A DNA stretch of 12,442 bases from Anaerolineaceae bacterium (GTDB lineage Bacteria > Chloroflexota > Anaerolineae > Anaerolineales > Villigracilaceae): NCBI GenBank assembly GCA_009885445.1, contig VFKQ01000368.1, forward strand, positions 1-12,442, read 5' to 3'. The translations under genes and the position numbers were made by a program. Of this stretch, positions 6,288-12,442 are shown in pieces (position 1 is the first letter of the stretch; each line of letters begins with the position of its first letter). Under the pieces are notes generated by a model, which worked only from the letters and a program-made list of their open reading frames with translations, was not told where the DNA came from and did no database searches.

Positions 6288-7727
6288 TTACAAGGCAACA
6301 GGCACATCTGCCAGCAGGACGACGAAGAACGAGGCTCCCTGACCGGTTTCAGATTCCACCCAAATGCGGCCCTGATGACTGTCCACAATCGATTTGACAA
6401 TGGCCAACCCGAGACCTGTGCCGGCAGTGCCATTGGGCATGTTTTCGCCGCGATAAAATTTTTCAAAGATGTGCGCCTGGTCTTTGCGCGCAATGCCCAC
6501 GCCGTTATCCTGCACTTGCAAGATTAATTGTTCATCCTGTGAGTGCAAGCGCACCTGCACTTTTCCACCTTCGGGCGTGTACTTGATGGCGTTGCCAATC
6601 AGGTTATCCAGCATTTGCCTCAAGCGAAGTGGATTCGCTTTCACAGCGGGCAGGCCCGAGGCCTGCTCAATGACAATCTCAATGTTGCGGGCCGTGGCCT
6701 GACCGCCGAGCATGTCGGTGGTATAGCGCAGAATATTTTCCAGCTGGACGGGTTCGCGGCGCGTGTCAAAGCCCGCTTCGAGGCGGCCCAGATCGAGTAA
6801 GTCGTTTACCAGCGCGGTGATTTCCTGGACACTGCCTTGCAGGCGATTCAGAAAATCCTGTTGTTGCTCGTTCAAGCTTCCGACGCGGCCAATCAGTTCG
6901 GCGTAGCCCAGCACAGAAGTGAGCGGGGAGCGCAAGTCGTGCGAAACGGTATGCACGAAGTCGTTCTTGATGTGGTCAATCTCTTTCAGGTAGGTAATAT
7001 CCTGCAAAGTGATGGCGGAGCCGATGTGTGGAATGACGGTATAGCGCGCATTAAACACGCGCCCATCGTCCATATTGATTTCATGGTATTTCAAGTTGTC
7101 ATTCGCGGCGCGTTCCAGCAGTAAAAGTAGTTCGCGATGCTGAATGACCTCCCTGAGCGGCTTGCCGATCACGGTGGCCGGGTTCAGCCCCAGCACAGAC
7201 TGGGCCGCCTCGTTTAAAATTAGCAAACGCTCATGCTTGTCCAGAATGAGAATGCTGTCGTCAATGTTGCTAAAAATGGCCTCGAAATCACTGATGCGCC
7301 GTTGCAAAGAAGTGGTCGTGCGATTGACCTCGCGGCGCACCCAATCACCCAGATGCAGGGCGCGTTGCAGGGCGCGTTTGACGGCCTGCGCGATATCGTC
7401 AGTGCGTAGCGGCGGATGGATGTAAGCACTCAAACCATTTTGCAATACTGCTTTGGCAATGCTGATTGAGTCTTTTTCTACATATAGAATAATTGGCAAA
7501 GTGGGAAAGCGTTCAAGTTGCAAGACGGCCAATTCCATGCCGTTTTCTCCGCCCAGCGTTTCGCCGATTAACAGCAATGCCGGCGACAAATTTTGCAGAT
7601 CCTTTTCAAGCGCGGCGCGGCTGACGGCTTCAACCACCTCATAGCCTGCCGATTGCAAGGCGCGTTTGCCGAGTTGCTGAAACGGCGACGGGTCGAGGGC
7701 CAGCAAGATTAAATCTGGTTTGGGCAT
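6288..7727 (-). CDS. Soluble histidine kinase: degenerate receiver - PAS - DHp/HATPase
   Basis: The 479-residue protein has no membrane helix or signal peptide. Residues ~4-120 look like a receiver fold, but the phospho-acceptor position is Gly55 (LLLIG), the conserved Thr position is Val83 and the Lys position is His104 (YIHPP). A PAS domain follows (about 145-245: AIFSNIDDSILILDKHERLLILNEAAQSVLG region). The catalytic core is complete: phospho-accepting His263 in VSHDLRSPLTS, N-box DNLIGNA (374-380), DNGVGI (407-412), FEKFYRG (421-427) and GTGLGLAIVK (436-445). It should autophosphorylate in the cytoplasm. It lies eight bases after the preceding receiver-like/GAF gene and is almost certainly co-transcribed with it. 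No competent receiver or DNA-binding output lies in the window, so its phosphate acceptor is unknown. Confidence 0.94.
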   Translation of the reverse strand: MPKPDLILLALDPSPFQQLGKRALQSAGYEVVEAVSRAALEKDLQNLSPALLLIGETLGGENGMELAVLQLERFPTLPIILYVEKDSISIAKAVLQNGLSAYIHPPLRTDDIAQAVKRALQRALHLGDWVRREVNRTTTSLQRRISDFEAIFSNIDDSILILDKHERLLILNEAAQSVLGLNPATVIGKPLREVIQHRELLLLLERAANDNLKYHEINMDDGRVFNARYTVIPHIGSAITLQDITYLKEIDHIKNDFVHTVSHDLRSPLTSVLGYAELIGRVGSLNEQQQDFLNRLQGSVQEITALVNDLLDLGRLEAGFDTRREPVQLENILRYTTDMLGGQATARNIEIVIEQASGLPAVKANPLRLRQMLDNLIGNAIKYTPEGGKVQVRLHSQDEQLILQVQDNGVGIARKDQAHIFEKFYRGENMPNGTAGTGLGLAIVKSIVDSHQGRIWVESETGQGASFFVVLLADVPVAL

Positions 7728-7735
7728 GAGATGAT

Positions 7736-8887
7736 TTAGTTAACTCGAGGGGTGGTTTTTTGGACGTCGGCGGAAAGGCGTTGCGCGGCGACCTCAGCCG
7801 AAGTCAGCGCTTCGCGTTGTTGCGCGTTCAGTTCGCCGGTTTTGCCGGTCAGCACCAAACGCAATGGATAGCCGATGCCCTGCAATTCGGTGCGTACCGA
7901 TTCGCGCAAAGCATGGAATAGTGCGTTCTGTTGTTTCTCGCCAGCGCGCGCGGCCTCGGCGTTTTGCTCAATGGCGTGGAACAGGCGCTCATTCACCAGC
8001 GAGATCGAAGCATAATCCGCCACGGCCTCCAGCAGAGATTGCTCCACCATGCCGAACGGCTTGAGGTCCTTGCGCACCAGCACCAGCAGACCGATGACCT
8101 CACTGCGGACTTTAATTGGCACAACAGCAACCGACTTGCCCAACGCCGCCACTTTAAACTTTTGAAGCGGGTCGCCATGAATCAGCAGGGACTCCCCCGA
8201 AAGCGCCACCAGCGAACTGACCCCGTCGTCGAGGGGTTGCCCCATTTTTTTGGCCCACACATCGGGCAGGCCGCGCTGAGACGTCAGCAAAAATGCCTTG
8301 GTGCGTTCGTCGCGCAGTAACAGCCAGCCCAAATCGGCATGTGACACTTGCGCCGCGCCCTCAACCACTTTTTCAAACAGCACACGCCGGTCGGTGACCG
8401 AGACGACGGCCTTGCCGACGGCCAGCATATTGGTCAGCTCCTGCACTTTGCGCTGGAGTTCGTCGTTGGCTAGTTTAAGTTGTTCGTCGAGACGCATGCG
8501 CGCGCGGACTTCGTGAGTCTGGCGCAGGGCACGCTCGACGGCCGAGACAATCTCCGCGTCACGCGCGGGCCACATCAAGAAGTCGCTGGCACCGAGGCGG
8601 AAGGCTTGGATGACGTCTTGCTCCTGGCCTTTTTGGGCGACGACGATTAGCGGCACATTCGTGCGTTGAGCGGAGAGAGCCACGAGCAGGTCTTTCCCGC
8701 TCAGGCCGGGTAAATTTATATTGGCGATGACCAGATCGGGCGCGGACAGGGCCGCCCGTTTGATGGCCGACCCGGCCTCGGCGACGACATCCACCTGATA
8801 GCCGAGCGGCTTGAGCGCCTGGCGGGCGATCAGGTCGCTAATATCTGGGTCGCTTTCGACGACGAGGATGCGTTCGGGTTCTGGCAT
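7736..8887 (-). CDS. Pseudo-receiver - GAF - DHp-like protein without kinase core
   Basis: Using ATG 8887 (MPEPERILVVESDPD) gives 383 residues. A TTG at 8917 would add ten residues not needed by the fold. Residues 6-122 form a receiver domain whose phospho-acceptor is Asn56 (DLVIANINLPG), with Ala84 in place of Thr and Trp106 in place of Lys. A probable coiled coil (about 128-158) leads to a GAF domain (about 164-300). Residues ~320-372 read like a DHp helix pair: RTELQ (332-336), then GELNAQQREAL (351-361), ending AAQRLSADV. The phospho-His position is Glu329 and no ATPase domain follows. There is no DNA-binding output. A TAAAAT box lies about 31 bases upstream. The histidine kinase follows after eight bases, which suggests direct partnership. 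The ligand of the GAF domain is unknown. Confidence 0.87.
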   Translation of the reverse strand: MPEPERILVVESDPDISDLIARQALKPLGYQVDVVAEAGSAIKRAALSAPDLVIANINLPGLSGKDLLVALSAQRTNVPLIVVAQKGQEQDVIQAFRLGASDFLMWPARDAEIVSAVERALRQTHEVRARMRLDEQLKLANDELQRKVQELTNMLAVGKAVVSVTDRRVLFEKVVEGAAQVSHADLGWLLLRDERTKAFLLTSQRGLPDVWAKKMGQPLDDGVSSLVALSGESLLIHGDPLQKFKVAALGKSVAVVPIKVRSEVIGLLVLVRKDLKPFGMVEQSLLEAVADYASISLVNERLFHAIEQNAEAARAGEKQQNALFHALRESVRTELQGIGYPLRLVLTGKTGELNAQQREALTSAEVAAQRLSADVQKTTPRVN

Positions 8888-8958
8888 AAGTAGATGACTC
8901 TCGTTTAGGGTGGGCAAATTTTATCACCGTTGGATTGAAAGTGTGGCTTTAAACTTTT

Positions 8959-9020
8959 ACCACGGAGAGCACAGAGTCCACAGAGAAAAAAATCTCCGTG
9001 CTCTCCGTGCTCTCTGTGGT
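8959..9020. repeat. CACGGAGAGCAC-type palindromic intergenic repeat
   Basis: Two 27-base arms (8959-8985 and 8994-9020) pair at 22 of 27 positions around an eight-base A-rich loop. The arms are made of short GGAGAGCAC/AGAGTCCAC-like units. It lies between the divergent signalling operon and the molybdoenzyme gene, so a terminator role is unlikely. From general knowledge, such elements are dispersed in environmental genomes. It is a third, unrelated repeat family in this window. Confidence 0.75.
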
Positions 9021-9127
9021 GAAATTTTTTGGCCAGTTGCCCCGAAAAACATTCATGCAACTCTAAAGTAACGCCCGTAACAATGACCCCGTAACGGTTG
9101 TCTGTGGGATGCAATCGTTGCTGGGTT

Positions 9128-9150
9128 TATAATCTGGATACATGAGGTGA
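9128..9150 (+). promoter_or_regulatory. -10 box and ribosome site of the molybdoenzyme gene
   Basis: TATAAT (9128-9133) is followed by AGGTGA (9145-9150), four bases before ATG 9155. This decides the start of the downstream gene. Between them, ATG AGG TGA (9142-9150) is a two-codon out-of-frame reading frame that starts about where transcription should begin and whose stop lies in the Shine-Dalgarno. No clear -35 was found. Confidence 0.6.
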
Positions 9151-9154
9151 CATT

Positions 9155-9793
9155 ATGTTTGGACTGGATGCTGATCGCCGCAAGGAAGAGGAACGTGTTC
9201 GTCAAGAGGGACGCCTGCCACCCGGGCAGTCGTTGACTTTGAAATTCCCCGTTTTACATTACGGCCCCGTGCCGGCCTTCAACCCCGCCACATGGGACTT
9301 TCGCGTGTGGGGCGAAGTGGAAGAGGAGAAGCGCTGGAGTTGGGACGAGTTCAACAAATTGCCGCGCGCCAAAATTGAAATGGACATCCACTGCGTGACG
9401 CGCTGGAGCAAGTTTGACACAACCTGGGAGGGCGTCTCGCTCAAAGCAATGCTTGACGCGGGCCTGTTCAAAATTAAGCCGAAGGCCACGCATATCATGC
9501 AACACGCGGAGTACGGCTTCACCGTCAATATTCCGCTCGAAGTTGCGCTGGCTGAGAATTTTATTCTGGCCACGCATCTCGACGGCGAACCGATCACCGC
9601 CGATCATGGCTACCCTCTGCGCGGCGTGCCCGGCTTCATCCGTGGACGTGAGGAGTTGGAGACGCCCTATTTCTGGAAGGGCGCGAAGTGGCTGCGCTCG
9701 CTCGAGTTCATGCCCTACGACCGTCGCGGCTTCTGGGAGCAGGCGGGCTACCACAACCGCGCAGACGTGTGGAAGGAAGAACGGTTCGGGTAA
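9155..9793 (+). CDS. Cytoplasmic sulfite-oxidase-like molybdopterin protein (YuiH-type)
   Basis: The 212-residue protein is a single Oxidored_molyb (SUOX-fold) domain. Cys80 in DIHCVTRWS (78-85) is the expected molybdenum ligand. Other hallmarks are WDFRVWGEV (47-55), WEGVSLKAML (91-100), HGYPLRG (151-157), YFWKGAKWLRSLEF (172-185) and the C-terminal GFWEQAGYHNRADVWKEERF (192-211). It has no Tat or Sec signal and begins with a charged segment, so it should be cytoplasmic, unlike MsrP or SorA. Between HGYPLR and YFWKGAKW there is a stretch (GVPGFIRGREELETP) longer than I expect for the shortest family members. It may be normal for a subfamily. No haem, reductase or cofactor genes lie beside it, so the physiological reaction is unknown. 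It is a single-gene unit with its own promoter and terminator. Confidence 0.9.
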   Translation: MFGLDADRRKEEERVRQEGRLPPGQSLTLKFPVLHYGPVPAFNPATWDFRVWGEVEEEKRWSWDEFNKLPRAKIEMDIHCVTRWSKFDTTWEGVSLKAMLDAGLFKIKPKATHIMQHAEYGFTVNIPLEVALAENFILATHLDGEPITADHGYPLRGVPGFIRGREELETPYFWKGAKWLRSLEFMPYDRRGFWEQAGYHNRADVWKEERFG

Positions 9794-9799
9794 TGTTAG

Positions 9800-9829
9800 C
9801 AGGGACGGGCAGATGTCCGTCCCTGTTTT
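9800..9829 (+). terminator. Rho-independent terminator after the molybdoenzyme gene
   Basis: CAGGGACGG (9800-9808) pairs perfectly with CCGTCCCTG (9817-9825) around an eight-base loop, followed by four Ts. It begins seven bases after the stop codon. Confidence 0.88.
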
Positions 9830-9906
9830 GTTCGCCATTGGGGAGAGGTCCGAGGGGCAGAGTGCTCACGTGCAAACTACTTCGCCCACCCGTTTGGATT
9901 GTGGGC

Positions 9907-9957
9907 TTGCTTATCGCATAGACTTGTTGTATAGTTCTCAAAATCTTATATCAAGGA
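9907..9957 (+). promoter_or_regulatory. Promoter and ribosome site of the PLD endonuclease gene
   Basis: TTGCTT (9907-9912) and TATAGT (9930-9935) are separated by 17 bases. AAGGA (9953-9957) lies six bases before ATG 9964. The base composition becomes AT-rich from about here onward. Confidence 0.65.
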
Positions 9958-9963
9958 CATTGA

Positions 9964-11133
9964 ATGAAAACTAGCGTTGTCCTTCAACCATCGAACATCA
10001 GAATGGGAGAAATTATTAATGAGCTTCTCTCATCACAAGACCCCTTCTATAATAAAGTGTGGTTTATCTCTGCGTTTGCGAATGCTCGAGCAATTGAGCG
10101 CCTTGCAGAAAATATCCTTGTTTCAAAAAATCGTGGCGCACAGATCTCAATAATTGTTGGCTTTGATGTCAAATCAACATCTGCCGAAGCACTCCGAAGT
10201 ATAAATTCCTTGGAAGTAAATTCAATCCTTGTTCACAACGCCCGCAGAGGACATACTTTTCACCCCAAGGTTTATTTATTTGAGTCTACCGCCTCAAAGG
10301 CAATACTTTTTGTTGGTTCAAGCAACTTAACGGACGGGGGTCTATACACTAACTACGAAGCATCTTCGCAAACAACGTTTAATCTTCCCCAAGATGAAAC
10401 TGAGTATGATGAAATGCTCTCGTCTCTCGATAGATATTTACATCCTCAAGGAAACACTGCTCAAGTTTTAAGCAATGAACTTATCAATATTCTTGTTAGG
10501 CGGGGCGAAGTACCAACCGAAAGAGAAGTTGCAGAAAACCATAGGCACTCACTAAGCTTGGGAGATCGCTCAGATACTCCAGCTTCGCCGTTCGGCGTAG
10601 AAATTATCAATCGTCCATCACGCACACGCCGAGCAACAACTGCTTCGGTTATTAGCCAAACAAGAAAGGCTCGGCAAGCTACTTCAGCGCCTGAAAATAG
10701 CGTAGGGGATTTGGTTTGGCAGAAAATCAGCCTGCCACCTTCTGATGTTCAAAGGCAAACAGGAAATGTTACTGGTGGATTAAGATTAACTCAAGCAAGA
10801 TGGAGTGTAAACGACAACCCCATTGACCAAACTACATACTTTAGAAATGATGTGTTTGGAAACTTAACTTGGCGGGAATGGAGAACTTTGCCTTACAGCG
10901 AACGAACGGAAGCCGACTTTGATTTTTATGTTCTTGGGGAAAGCTATGGAATCCATCAGCTTATGATTAGTCATAAGCCCAGCGGGGAAGCGGGGCAACA
11001 CAACTACACTACTATTCTGCATTGGGGCGAGCTTGGAGACATCATACGAGAGTTAAATCTTGTTGGAAGAACATTTAGCCTTTATGCTCCGCCCTCGGGA
11101 GAAATCGAACCGTTTACAATTCACATAACCTGA
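9964..11133 (+). CDS. PLD-family restriction endonuclease (single HKD motif)
   Basis: The 389-residue soluble protein has an N-terminal phospholipase-D-type nuclease domain (about 1-160). The active-site pattern is H100-P-K102 (HTFHPKVYLFE), GSSNLT (118-123) with Asn121, and Glu132 in NYEAS. Only one HKD half is present, so the enzyme should work as a dimer, as shown for BfiI. A low-complexity Arg/Thr/Ser-rich linker (about 190-245) leads to a C-terminal domain (about 250-389) with TYFRNDVFGNLTW, SHKPSGEAGQHNYTT and ILHWGEL. This is probably the DNA-recognition part; B3-like domains hold this place in BfiI and NgoAVII, but I cannot confirm the fold. It faces a convergent adenine methyltransferase with a three-base gap, which supports a restriction role. 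It has no membrane helices, arguing against phospholipid synthesis. Target sequence unknown. Confidence 0.8.
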   Translation: MKTSVVLQPSNIRMGEIINELLSSQDPFYNKVWFISAFANARAIERLAENILVSKNRGAQISIIVGFDVKSTSAEALRSINSLEVNSILVHNARRGHTFHPKVYLFESTASKAILFVGSSNLTDGGLYTNYEASSQTTFNLPQDETEYDEMLSSLDRYLHPQGNTAQVLSNELINILVRRGEVPTEREVAENHRHSLSLGDRSDTPASPFGVEIINRPSRTRRATTASVISQTRKARQATSAPENSVGDLVWQKISLPPSDVQRQTGNVTGGLRLTQARWSVNDNPIDQTTYFRNDVFGNLTWREWRTLPYSERTEADFDFYVLGESYGIHQLMISHKPSGEAGQHNYTTILHWGELGDIIRELNLVGRTFSLYAPPSGEIEPFTIHIT

Positions 11134-11136
11134 AAT

Positions 11137-12442
11137 TTATTCTTCCGAGACTTCCTCAGCGTCCTGGCGCTGACGGCGCAAGCGTAAGCGCGACCATGCT
11201 TCCAAAAGCATGGTCATTTCTTTTTTGCTAAAGCCAAGGGGCAACAAGACTTTTTCGTCTCGTTGAGAAAGCAATTCTTCAGATCGAATTCCGTTTTGAA
11301 TTAGAGAATTGAGTTTGTAGAGTTCTTTTTGGTCAAATCGCTGAATTGGAATTAATAACTTCCTTATTTCAGAAGGTACAAGTTCCAAAACCCCACCGCC
11401 ATAATGACGTCCCTCAACCTCTGCGCTCAAAGCAGTAATACTATTAATGAAAGAGCCCACTAATGTGGCTTCGTTGAATTTCTTGTGCTGAACACGATAG
11501 GTTGTATCGGTTGTATATGCTTGTGTCTTATTGAAAACCAAACGCGGGAAATCATGACTTCGCTTTAGCAGTCCGACAGACGTTGCATAAACAGAAGGGA
11601 CGCTGTACCAAGGTTCTCGAATTCGGCACTTATATCTATTGTGGATATCTTGTTTTTCACCAAGGTGAATGTAATCTTTTACTAAATCTGGCAATTCACT
11701 AAGCTTTTCATTGGAAAACCAAATGAAATTCGTAGGCAGGCCAAGCTTCCTGTTTCTTTCAATCGAACTCTCATCAAAAATCACGCCTGGAACATGTTCG
11801 CTTTTCCCAAACATGGGATAAGCCCATTTTTGAAGTGAATACTGCTTGACAATTTCATCGGGAACAAGAAAGAATTTATTTGCTCCTGTAACAATGCCAA
11901 CAGCAACATCGGCAATATCGTCAAACAAATAGACGCCTGAATTTGCCTTTGCTTTTTTTAAAACATCGCGTTCTTCACTTGTAAGTAAGGCAAGCATCCA
12001 TTTGCCTTTGACAGTTTCACCGTTGGTATATTTTGCTTTCTCAAAATAGTCTTCGGGGTTTTCAAAGAGAAAATCTTTACTTCGAGTTGGAATAATTGAC
12101 ACACCTTTGAAGTGTTCATCTGGTGTATTCTTCTTTTCTGCCAGCAATAAGATTGCGCCTTGAAGCGTATCTTCAAACCATATTTCCTGCGGATCAAAAA
12201 TCAAGACGCGTGAACAAACTCTCGTTAAATAGGCTCTTAAAGACTCTGCATGAAGCACATGTAATAATTCAGATGGCACAACCATTGCCAGCCTACCACC
12301 TGGGCGCAACAAAGCCAAAGATGAAATGACAAATGGAACCCAAGCATTTGTATGCTTTGTAAACGGCAAATGAAAGACTTTGAAAATCTGCTCTGAAATG
12401 CCTTGCAAATCACTATCCAAGTATTGATAACGAATGAAAGGC
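11137..12442 (-). CDS. N6-adenine DNA methyltransferase (TaqI/Eco57I-like), 5' end beyond window
   Basis: The minus frame stays open to the right edge. The first visible residues are PFIRYQY, the tail of an NPPF catalytic motif whose Asn-Pro lies just outside, so the start is not in the window. The TTG at 12420 is not a real start. About 434 residues are visible. The catalytic-domain end includes LALLRPGGRLAMVVPSELLH and IWFEDTLQGAILLLAEK. The following target-recognition part includes VGIVTGANKFFLVPDE and REPWYSVPSV, typical of gamma-class type II adenine methyltransferases. The tail is basic then acidic (RLRLRRQRQDAEEVSEE). The SAM-binding FxGxG segment must lie upstream, out of view. It should protect host DNA from the convergent PLD endonuclease. 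Base composition is AT-rich (20/60 GC in the 11641 line). Confidence 0.88.
   Translation of the reverse strand, partial: PFIRYQYLDSDLQGISEQIFKVFHLPFTKHTNAWVPFVISSLALLRPGGRLAMVVPSELLHVLHAESLRAYLTRVCSRVLIFDPQEIWFEDTLQGAILLLAEKKNTPDEHFKGVSIIPTRSKDFLFENPEDYFEKAKYTNGETVKGKWMLALLTSEERDVLKKAKANSGVYLFDDIADVAVGIVTGANKFFLVPDEIVKQYSLQKWAYPMFGKSEHVPGVIFDESSIERNRKLGLPTNFIWFSNEKLSELPDLVKDYIHLGEKQDIHNRYKCRIREPWYSVPSVYATSVGLLKRSHDFPRLVFNKTQAYTTDTTYRVQHKKFNEATLVGSFINSITALSAEVEGRHYGGGVLELVPSEIRKLLIPIQRFDQKELYKLNSLIQNGIRSEELLSQRDEKVLLPLGFSKKEMTMLLEAWSRLRLRRQRQDAEEVSEE
11192..11226 (+). terminator. Terminator for the endonuclease inside the methyltransferase gene
   Basis: GACCATGCTT (11192-11201) pairs perfectly with AAGCATGGTC (11206-11215) around a four-base loop. 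After ATTTC it runs into six Ts (11221-11226) on the plus strand. It lies about 60-90 bases past the endonuclease stop, within the methyltransferase's last ~30 codons. The short interruption before the T-run makes it less than ideal. Confidence 0.6.

Noticed and set aside
6288..8887. Classical two-component pair (kinase plus cognate response regulator)
   Set aside because: Neither receiver has an acceptor Asp and there is no DNA-binding or enzymatic output domain.
9155..9793. Frameshift in the molybdoenzyme around the GYPLR region
   Set aside because: The reading frame on both sides is the same and the inserted residues look like ordinary coding sequence, so an insertion loop is simpler.
9254..9838. 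Minus-strand 194-codon frame antisense to the molybdoenzyme gene
   Set aside because: No domain or ribosome site, and it overlaps the terminator; the plus strand is clearly the coding one.
9964..11133. PLD-family protein as cardiolipin synthase or phospholipase
   Set aside because: Only one HKD half, no membrane segment or signal peptide, and a convergent DNA methyltransferase.
12418..12420. TTG as the methyltransferase start
   Set aside because: The frame stays open upstream and encodes PFIRYQY, the end of an NPPF catalytic motif, so the gene continues beyond the window.

Overview
This window looks like a chromosomal segment from an environmental bacterium, most probably Chloroflexota (Anaerolineae-like). 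The reasons are inference: several genes carry a -10 box almost against the start codon (leaderless style), soluble sensor kinases sit beside a Ser/Thr kinase with an extracytoplasmic propeller, and dispersed palindromes of the CTTCGACAAGCTCAG, CCGCGAAG and CACGGAGAGCAC types fill the gaps. Most of the window is GC-rich. The last ~2.5 kb is clearly AT-richer (sampled 60-base lines: 41/60 GC at 3841, 34/60 at 9541, 26/60 at 10021, 20/60 at 11641), which suggests an acquired cassette.

Layout. 1-871 (-): YitT-family membrane protein, cut by the window edge. 1118-1618 (+): small DinB-like four-helix protein with a strong terminator at 1700-1733. 1763-3025 (-): PLP-dependent class V aminotransferase of the 'cysteine desulfurase-like' type, without the desulfurase cysteine. 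3079-3166: two stable hairpins. 3238-3309 (-): tRNA-Arg(CCT) with two stem mismatches. 3345-8887 (-): four tightly spaced genes, in transcription order a receiver-like/GAF/DHp-like protein, a soluble PAS histidine kinase, a membrane Ser/Thr kinase with a C-terminal beta-propeller, and rsmI (16S rRNA 2'-O-methyltransferase). The last two overlap by one base (TAATG). 9155-9793 (+): cytoplasmic sulfite-oxidase-like molybdopterin protein with a clean terminator. 9964-11133 (+) and 11137-12442 (-): convergent restriction-modification pair, a single-HKD phospholipase-D-type endonuclease and an N6-adenine methyltransferase that runs off the right edge.

The most unusual part is the signalling cluster. 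Both neighbouring two-component-like proteins carry N-terminal receiver folds in which the phospho-acceptor Asp is replaced (Asn and Gly) and the conserved Thr and Lys are also gone. The first protein also ends in what reads as a histidine-kinase dimerisation helix pair with Glu in place of His and no ATPase domain. Only the second protein keeps a complete His/ATPase core. The pair therefore looks like one active kinase plus a degenerate partner built from the same parts, next to a Ser/Thr kinase, with no competent receiver in the window. This is a hypothesis from motif reading and needs alignment and structure prediction. The restriction-modification cassette resembles known PLD-type systems (BfiI, NgoAVII) but its specificity cannot be read here. 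Its distinctive detail is an apparent terminator for the endonuclease placed inside the 3' end of the methyltransferase gene.
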